Source of the DNA: Mycobacterium sp. SVM_VP21
GTDB lineage: Bacteria > Actinomycetota > Actinomycetes > Mycobacteriales > Mycobacteriaceae
Assembly (NCBI GenBank): GCA_024758765.1
Contig: CP101406.1
Location: forward strand, 2,356,001 to 2,420,000
DNA: 64,000 bases
Direction: 5' to 3'
This document shows positions 59,597 through 64,000 of the stretch, piece by piece; positions within the stretch are counted from its first letter, which is position 1, and every line of letters begins with the position of its first letter. A model generated the notes under the pieces. That model saw only the letters and a program-made list of their open reading frames with translations, was not told the DNA's origin and made no database searches. Made by a program: the position numbers and the translations under genes.

Positions 59597-60891
59597 CGTC
59601 GCACCTCCTCGTCGCCAGTCACCGGCCACACATTCGGATCCGGCCGGAAGCGCACCGTCAATTCGCTGCCGCGCAGCGTTGCGTCCACGACCGTGCAGCG
59701 CCGCAGCACCGACGCCAACCGAACCCGGCGTCGGGTGCCACCTGCACCGATGATCAGATCATCTCCGGATCGCCCCAGGCTCAGCGCACCGGAATCGACC
59801 TGGGGTAACTCTAGCCGTAGTCGATACACCGCCCCCAGCCCGGAACCGGACTCCCGATCGACCACCGGCCGGACCGGACCGGGAGGCGCCGATCCGTCGC
59901 GGCGGCGGCTGTTCGCGAGCAGATCGCCCAGTGCTTTGGGGCCGATCGGCTCCCCCGCCAGGTGCGGGACCAGCACCATCGCCACATCACCGATGGCCCG
60001 GTCGACCTCGTCGAGGACACCGCTCTGTTCCCTGATCCGTTCGGCGTACCAGTCGAACGCCGGGTGGGCCGGCAGGTTGGTGTAGACGTACGAATCGTCC
60101 TGCAACAAAATCTGATTGACGATCAGCTCTGCCACCCGCACGCCGGTCAGTGACAAGGCTCCCAGCGTCCGGACGGCTTCGGCGGCCACGACGCGCTCGG
60201 CGGTCAGCACCAGGTGCGCGGCGACCGTCGTCTCATCGGTCAGTCGCTCGGCAAGCCGCTCGGCGGCGCCGCTGATTCGCTCGATCAACTCGACCAATGC
60301 CGTCGACCGGGGATCCTCTGTTCCACTGAGCCGACGGTGCCGCGGCCAGGACCGCTCGGCGTAGAGCGCCACCGTCGCCGGCAGCGTCAGCATCCGCATC
60401 GCATCAGCGGTAGACGCACAGTCGACGACGACCCGGTCCCATCGCCCACTGTCCGCGAGTTCGCCGACCTCGTGCAGGCCCAACACCTCCTGAACACCGG
60501 GAAGCGCCGAAAGCTCTTCGGGCGCAACGCTACCCAGATCAGATTCCGGGAACCGCGCGGCTAGGACATCGACCACGCCCACCCAGTGCCGCTCAAGCAG
60601 GGCCAGCGTGTCCAGTGCCAGCACGTCCAGGCAGCCGACTCCCGCTCCGGCGTCGTCGATGTCCACCGAGATGGGGTCTCGGCCACCGCTGGGGGGCACC
60701 TGCAGTCCGAGCACATCCCCGACCGAATGGGCCTGGTCGGTGGAGATCAACAACACCCGGTCTCCGGCGCATGCCAGCGAGACCGCGGTCGCCGCCGCAC
60801 ACGTGGACTTGCCTACGCCGCCCTTGCCGACGAACAGACTGATCGCAGCCACTGGGAGCGCTGTCGGCGTTCCTGCCTGAGGCGGGCTCAC
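59593..60891 (-). CDS. ArsA/GET3-family ATPase
   Basis: A 432-residue ATPase. The deviant Walker A is GKGGVGKSTC (about 23-32), followed by the switch-I-like DQAHSVGDVL and VVVDCASTADAMRMLTLP. The C-terminal half has beta-strands of the ArsA/TRC40 type. The GTG start overlaps the SRPBCC gene stop (GTGA), and its stop overlaps the Cys protein, so three genes are coupled. Mycobacterial members are not arsenic pumps; a protein- or lipid-handling role is plausible. Confidence 0.88.
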   Translation of the reverse strand: MSPPQAGTPTALPVAAISLFVGKGGVGKSTCAAATAVSLACAGDRVLLISTDQAHSVGDVLGLQVPPSGGRDPISVDIDDAGAGVGCLDVLALDTLALLERHWVGVVDVLAARFPESDLGSVAPEELSALPGVQEVLGLHEVGELADSGRWDRVVVDCASTADAMRMLTLPATVALYAERSWPRHRRLSGTEDPRSTALVELIERISGAAERLAERLTDETTVAAHLVLTAERVVAAEAVRTLGALSLTGVRVAELIVNQILLQDDSYVYTNLPAHPAFDWYAERIREQSGVLDEVDRAIGDVAMVLVPHLAGEPIGPKALGDLLANSRRRDGSAPPGPVRPVVDRESGSGLGAVYRLRLELPQVDSGALSLGRSGDDLIIGAGGTRRRVRLASVLRRCTVVDATLRGSELTVRFRPDPNVWPVTGDEEVRR

Positions 60892-61325
60892 TCAGCCTCT
60901 GCTCGCTTCTTCAGGTCCTTCAGCGCAGTGTCGGTCAGCCGCCGCTCCGCCTTGCGCTTGAGCAGGCCGATCATCGGAATCATCAGATCCACCGACAATT
61001 CGTACAGGACCTCGGTTCCGGATCCCTTGGACGTCAGGCGATATTCACCGTCGAGGGCCTTCAGCAGGGAACTCGACGCCAACGACCAGCGCACCGAGCG
61101 GTGGTCCGCCGACCAGTCGTAGTCCAGCACCATGGTGTCTTTGAGCACGGCCGCGTCGAGTACCAGCCGCGCCACCTTCGGGTAACCGTCGGCATCGGTT
61201 TCGAGCACTTCGGCCTCGGTGTACTCCGAGACCCAGTCGGGGTAAGCGCCGATGTCGGCGATCACCTTCATCACCGTGTCCGGATCCGCCGCGATGTAGA
61301 TCGTCTGAGCTGTCTTATCCGCCAC
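60888..61325 (-). CDS. SRPBCC (START-like) family protein
   Basis: A 145-residue helix-grip protein (MADKTAQTIYIAADPDTVMK ... GSGTEVLYELSVDLMIPMI) of the polyketide cyclase/dehydrase group. Such proteins form a hydrophobic pocket for lipids. It is coupled to the ATPase. Ligand unknown. Confidence 0.87.
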   Translation of the reverse strand: MADKTAQTIYIAADPDTVMKVIADIGAYPDWVSEYTEAEVLETDADGYPKVARLVLDAAVLKDTMVLDYDWSADHRSVRWSLASSSLLKALDGEYRLTSKGSGTEVLYELSVDLMIPMIGLLKRKAERRLTDTALKDLKKRAEAE

Positions 61326-61405
61326 GTACTTACTTCCCTAACTCGCTCGCGCCTGCCGCCGGCCCTCGGCAGAGACGGTACCTCGCCGGTCCCGGCGAAG
61401 CCGGG

Positions 61406-61801
61406 TCAACTTACGGCGATCGGAGGGACCCCCACCGGCCGGGAACGCTCAAGGCGGTCCTTGACTTCGAAGGCCATCCGCTTGCCGGCCACCCGGCGGC
61501 GATGGTTCAGCTTCGCCAGGTTCAGCCGGGCCAGCTGCCGGCCGCTCACACCGGTGGGTTCAGCATGCAGGAAATAGTGCAGCAGCACGCCGTCGAGCAT
61601 CGGCTCCAGCCAGATCTCCATGGTGCCGGTCAGCGGGCCGCTCACGGTCCACCGCATGCCCTTGTCAGCACGGTCCTCGACCACCTGGAGCTGCAGGTCG
61701 GGCCACCACCGCTGCCAGCTCGAACGATCGGCGACAGCCGCCCCGACCTGCTCGCCGGATGCGGCGACGAACGTCTCGTCGGCGACCTGGATACTGTTCA
61801 T
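61406..61801 (-). CDS. SRPBCC-related polyketide cyclase-like protein
   Basis: A 131-residue protein (MNSIQVADETFVAASGEQVG ... LTGTMEIWLEPMLDGVLLHYF) with a SRPBCC-like fold and basic C-terminus (LNLAKLNHRRRVAGKRMAFE). It begins the minus-strand group with the next SRPBCC and ATPase genes; 80 bases separate it from the next gene. ATG 61801 is preferred to 61834. Probably lipid-related; ligand unknown. Confidence 0.82.
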   Translation of the reverse strand: MNSIQVADETFVAASGEQVGAAVADRSSWQRWWPDLQLQVVEDRADKGMRWTVSGPLTGTMEIWLEPMLDGVLLHYFLHAEPTGVSGRQLARLNLAKLNHRRRVAGKRMAFEVKDRLERSRPVGVPPIAVS

Positions 61802-61861
61802 GGCCCGCAAGCGTATCGAACGGGTTTGCTGCATGTTCGCCGCCGCCCGTCTCGGGCGGCG

Positions 61862-63382
61862 CTATCGCGCCCACCGCTCAAGCAGGAAGTCCGCGCAGCG
61901 CTCGCCCAGCATGATAGATGGCGCGTTGGTGTTGGCCCGCGGAATTCTCGGCAGGGCCGACGCATCGGCGACCCGCAGGTTCTCCACCCCCCGGACTCGC
62001 AGCACGGCATCGAGTGCACTGTCGGGTTCGGCGCCCATTGCGACACTGCAGGCCGAATGGTAGGTGGTGACGGCGGTTGTCCTGACGTAGTCATCGAGGT
62101 CGGCACCGGGGCCGGGCAAGAGTTCGCGTTGGACGGCCGATGCGATCGGTTCGGTGGCCATAATGTCCCGGCTGCGCTCGATAGCACGAGCCAGTGCGCG
62201 CACATCGTCGGGCTCGGCGAGCAGATTCAGCCGGACGGCCGGCGGGACGGTCGGGTCTGCGGAACGGATCATGACGCTGCCGCGACTCTTGGGTGTCCAA
62301 TAGGACTGGCCGATCGCCACGGTGGGACGCATTCTCCGGGTGCCGGGCTCGGCGAGCGGATCGGCAGGAATGCACATCAGCTGAAAATCGCAGGCGGGAA
62401 GGTCGGCCGCCGACCGGATATGCGCAACCGCTTCGACTCCGTTGCTGGTCAATTTGCCGGTCCGAGTGAACAACCACTGCAGCAGCCATCTCGGATTGGT
62501 GATGTCGGACAGGCCGCGGTGGCCCGGGGCAGGATCCCAAATGGCCCAGGTGTGGGGGTGATCGGTGACACCCTGCCCGATCCGGGAACTGTCGACGAGC
62601 GGGGTTACTCCCACGGCGCGGAGACGATCGGCGGGGCCGATGCCCGACAGTTGCAGCAGCTGCGGAGTGCCGAACACGCCGGCACTCACGACCACCTCAT
62701 GGTCGGCGATCACCTGATGGACGCGGCCCCGGCGGCGGTACTCGACGCCGACCGCACGACCATTCCGAATGATCACCCGATGGACGTCGGCTTTGGTGAC
62801 CACGCGCAGATTGCGCTGGCCGTTCAGGTAACCGCGCGGCGTGCTCCACCGCTGTCCGTTGTGGACGTTCACCGGGCTGAGCGCCGCCCCCTCAAGCGCG
62901 GGTCCGCTGACGTCATCGTTGGCAGCGATCCCCGCGGCCCGGGCCGCTGCGACAAATCGCTGGGACAGTTCATCGGGGTACGCAGTCCGAGTGACCCGCA
63001 TCGACCCGTCTTCGATACGCGCGAACACCGGCGCCACGTCGGCCCAGCCCCACCCGGGCAGCTGCCAGCCGTCGTAGTCGAGGTCGCTGCCTTTGACCCA
63101 GACCAGCGCGTTCATCGCGCTCGTGCCGCCCAGGACACGACCGCGGTGCTGCACGATCCGCCGGTCTGCGCACCCGGATTCCGGTTCGGTCTCGTACCCC
63201 CAATCCAGGGCCGTCCCGTACTGGGAAGGACTGGCCGCCGGCGCCCGCACCGCCAATCTCCGGTCCGAGCCGCCCGATTCGATCAGCAACACCGTCGCCG
63301 CGGACTGCGTCGAAAGTCGGCCGGCAACCGCGCACCCGGCCGAGCCGGCACCCACAACAACGAAGTCGTATGAGGTCTCCAT
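61862..63382 (-). CDS. GMC-family oxidoreductase (choline dehydrogenase-like)
   Basis: A 506-residue FAD enzyme. The dinucleotide motif is VVVGAGSAGCAVAGRLS (8-24), the second GMC signature includes GRVLGGTSAMNALVWVKGSD (about 81-100), and the substrate-side His is in TYHSACSVAMG. ATG 63382 follows GGAGGCGGAGA. It probably oxidises an alcohol. In M. tuberculosis the gene after the SRPBCC gene is fadD15, so this gene is an extra insertion. Confidence 0.9.
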   Translation of the reverse strand: METSYDFVVVGAGSAGCAVAGRLSTQSAATVLLIESGGSDRRLAVRAPAASPSQYGTALDWGYETEPESGCADRRIVQHRGRVLGGTSAMNALVWVKGSDLDYDGWQLPGWGWADVAPVFARIEDGSMRVTRTAYPDELSQRFVAAARAAGIAANDDVSGPALEGAALSPVNVHNGQRWSTPRGYLNGQRNLRVVTKADVHRVIIRNGRAVGVEYRRRGRVHQVIADHEVVVSAGVFGTPQLLQLSGIGPADRLRAVGVTPLVDSSRIGQGVTDHPHTWAIWDPAPGHRGLSDITNPRWLLQWLFTRTGKLTSNGVEAVAHIRSAADLPACDFQLMCIPADPLAEPGTRRMRPTVAIGQSYWTPKSRGSVMIRSADPTVPPAVRLNLLAEPDDVRALARAIERSRDIMATEPIASAVQRELLPGPGADLDDYVRTTAVTTYHSACSVAMGAEPDSALDAVLRVRGVENLRVADASALPRIPRANTNAPSIMLGERCADFLLERWAR

Positions 63383-63579
63383 GGAATCTCCGCCTCCTGT
63401 CGAGGGCCGCGACCGATGATCAGCCTGGAAAACATCCTTCCGGTGGCTGAACCATCCGGCGGGGATTTTGCCGATGCGCCCCCGGACTGAGCCGCAACGT
63501 GAACACCGTCACGGTCGTCTTCAGGGGCCGACTAGGCTGTAGCGGATCGACACCCAGGTTGGCAAGAGAGGTCATCGCA

Positions 63580-64000
63580 ATGCGTGAGTTCAGTGTTCCC
63601 GCGCCGTTCACCGTCGAGGAGCACGACAACGTCGCCGCGGTCGTCTTCGAGCACGAGCGCAACAGCCCCGACTTCGTCATCTACCAGCGGTTGGTCGACG
63701 GGGCCTGGACCGACGTCACCTGTGCAGAAGCCGCCGCGCAGATCCGTTCGGCCGCGCTGGGCCTGATCAGCCAGGGTGTGGCGGCCGGCGACCGGGTGGT
63801 CATCTTCTCGGCAACCCGCTACGAGTGGGCCATTCTGGACTACGCGATCCTGTCCATCGGTGCGGTGACCGTTCCGATCTACGAGACGTCGTCGGCCGAG
63901 CAGGTCCGCTGGGTCATGCAGGACTCCAGCGCGGTCGTGGCGTTCACCGAGACCGACGCCCACGCCCAGATTGTCAACGAACTCGCCGGCGACCTGCCGT
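63580..64000 (+). CDS. fadD15: Long-chain-fatty-acid-CoA ligase FadD15-type (3' truncated)
   Basis: The first 140 codons of an AMP-forming ligase, cut by the window end. [19 protein letters not shown] is the FadD15 N-terminus, and [20 protein letters not shown] and [20 protein letters not shown] are adenylate-forming family segments. ATG has AAGAGAGG upstream. It should activate fatty acids to acyl-CoA; the catalytic part lies outside the window. Gene order supports the name. Confidence 0.88.
   Translation, partial: MREFSVPAPFTVEEHDNVAAVVFEHERNSPDFVIYQRLVDGAWTDVTCAEAAAQIRSAALGLISQGVAAGDRVVIFSATRYEWAILDYAILSIGAVTVPIYETSSAEQVRWVMQDSSAVVAFTETDAHAQIVNELAGDLP

Overview
The window is GC-rich mycobacterial chromosome. 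Three gene sets establish this: a Mce lipid-import operon, a division and cell-wall (dcw) cluster that includes wag31, sepF and pknL, and mannan-synthesis genes in the order known from Mycobacterium tuberculosis. A secreted PGRS-type glycine-repeat protein points towards the slow-growing or M. terrae-like part of the genus, which is an inference.

Layout. (1) 1-8.2 kb: the 3' part of an mce4-type operon (mce4C partial, D, lprN/mce4E, F, two Mce-associated membrane proteins and a secreted protein) runs convergently into otsA and a 57-codon companion gene. (2) 8.3-10.2 kb: an enoyl-CoA hydratase and a short-chain dehydrogenase. (3) 10.2-23.3 kb: an accessory region with much gene decay. It holds a truncated ferredoxin, an AraC regulator, an IS1380-type transposase relic, and a cluster framed by two TetR regulators (thioesterase, alpha/beta hydrolase, zinc alcohol dehydrogenase, CMD-family protein and a thiolase-like gene lacking its core). 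It also holds a VapBC pair, a broken S1 peptidase, the PGRS protein and an AAA/DUF4143 ATPase. (4) 23.3-46.1 kb: a phosphoribosyltransferase, then the dcw cluster read leftward from mraZ to wag31, with most genes overlapping by 1-4 bases. A YggS-type gene expected between pgeF and sepF is absent, and a DUF2249 gene lies between wag31 and yggT. (5) 46.4-64 kb: DUF3040 protein, GNAT, lppM, a methylenetetrahydrofolate reductase-like gene, a polyprenyl synthase, mptA, a PknL substrate and pknL. These are followed by aroG, an exoribonuclease, membrane and mannosyltransferase genes, an acyltransferase, an ArsA-type ATPase operon with two SRPBCC proteins, a GMC oxidoreductase and the start of fadD15.

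The genes work mainly in envelope biology: cholesterol/lipid import (Mce4), trehalose synthesis (OtsA), peptidoglycan precursors and septation (dcw), lipomannan/lipoarabinomannan synthesis (MptA and the DUF2029 mannosyltransferase) and prenyl and acyl lipid steps.

The most unusual signal is a 57-bp, hairpin-forming repeat present four times in three unrelated genes (SDR, murD, mptA). It always has the same orientation and reading frame and always adds 19 codons. It behaves like a coding palindromic element. Other points of interest are three direct repeats at exactly 23-bp spacing before the AAA ATPase, GTGGG arrays at 10-bp period around the mraZ promoter, a duplicated murG tail that makes a mini-ORF coupled to murC, and three large perfect or near-perfect intergenic hairpins.
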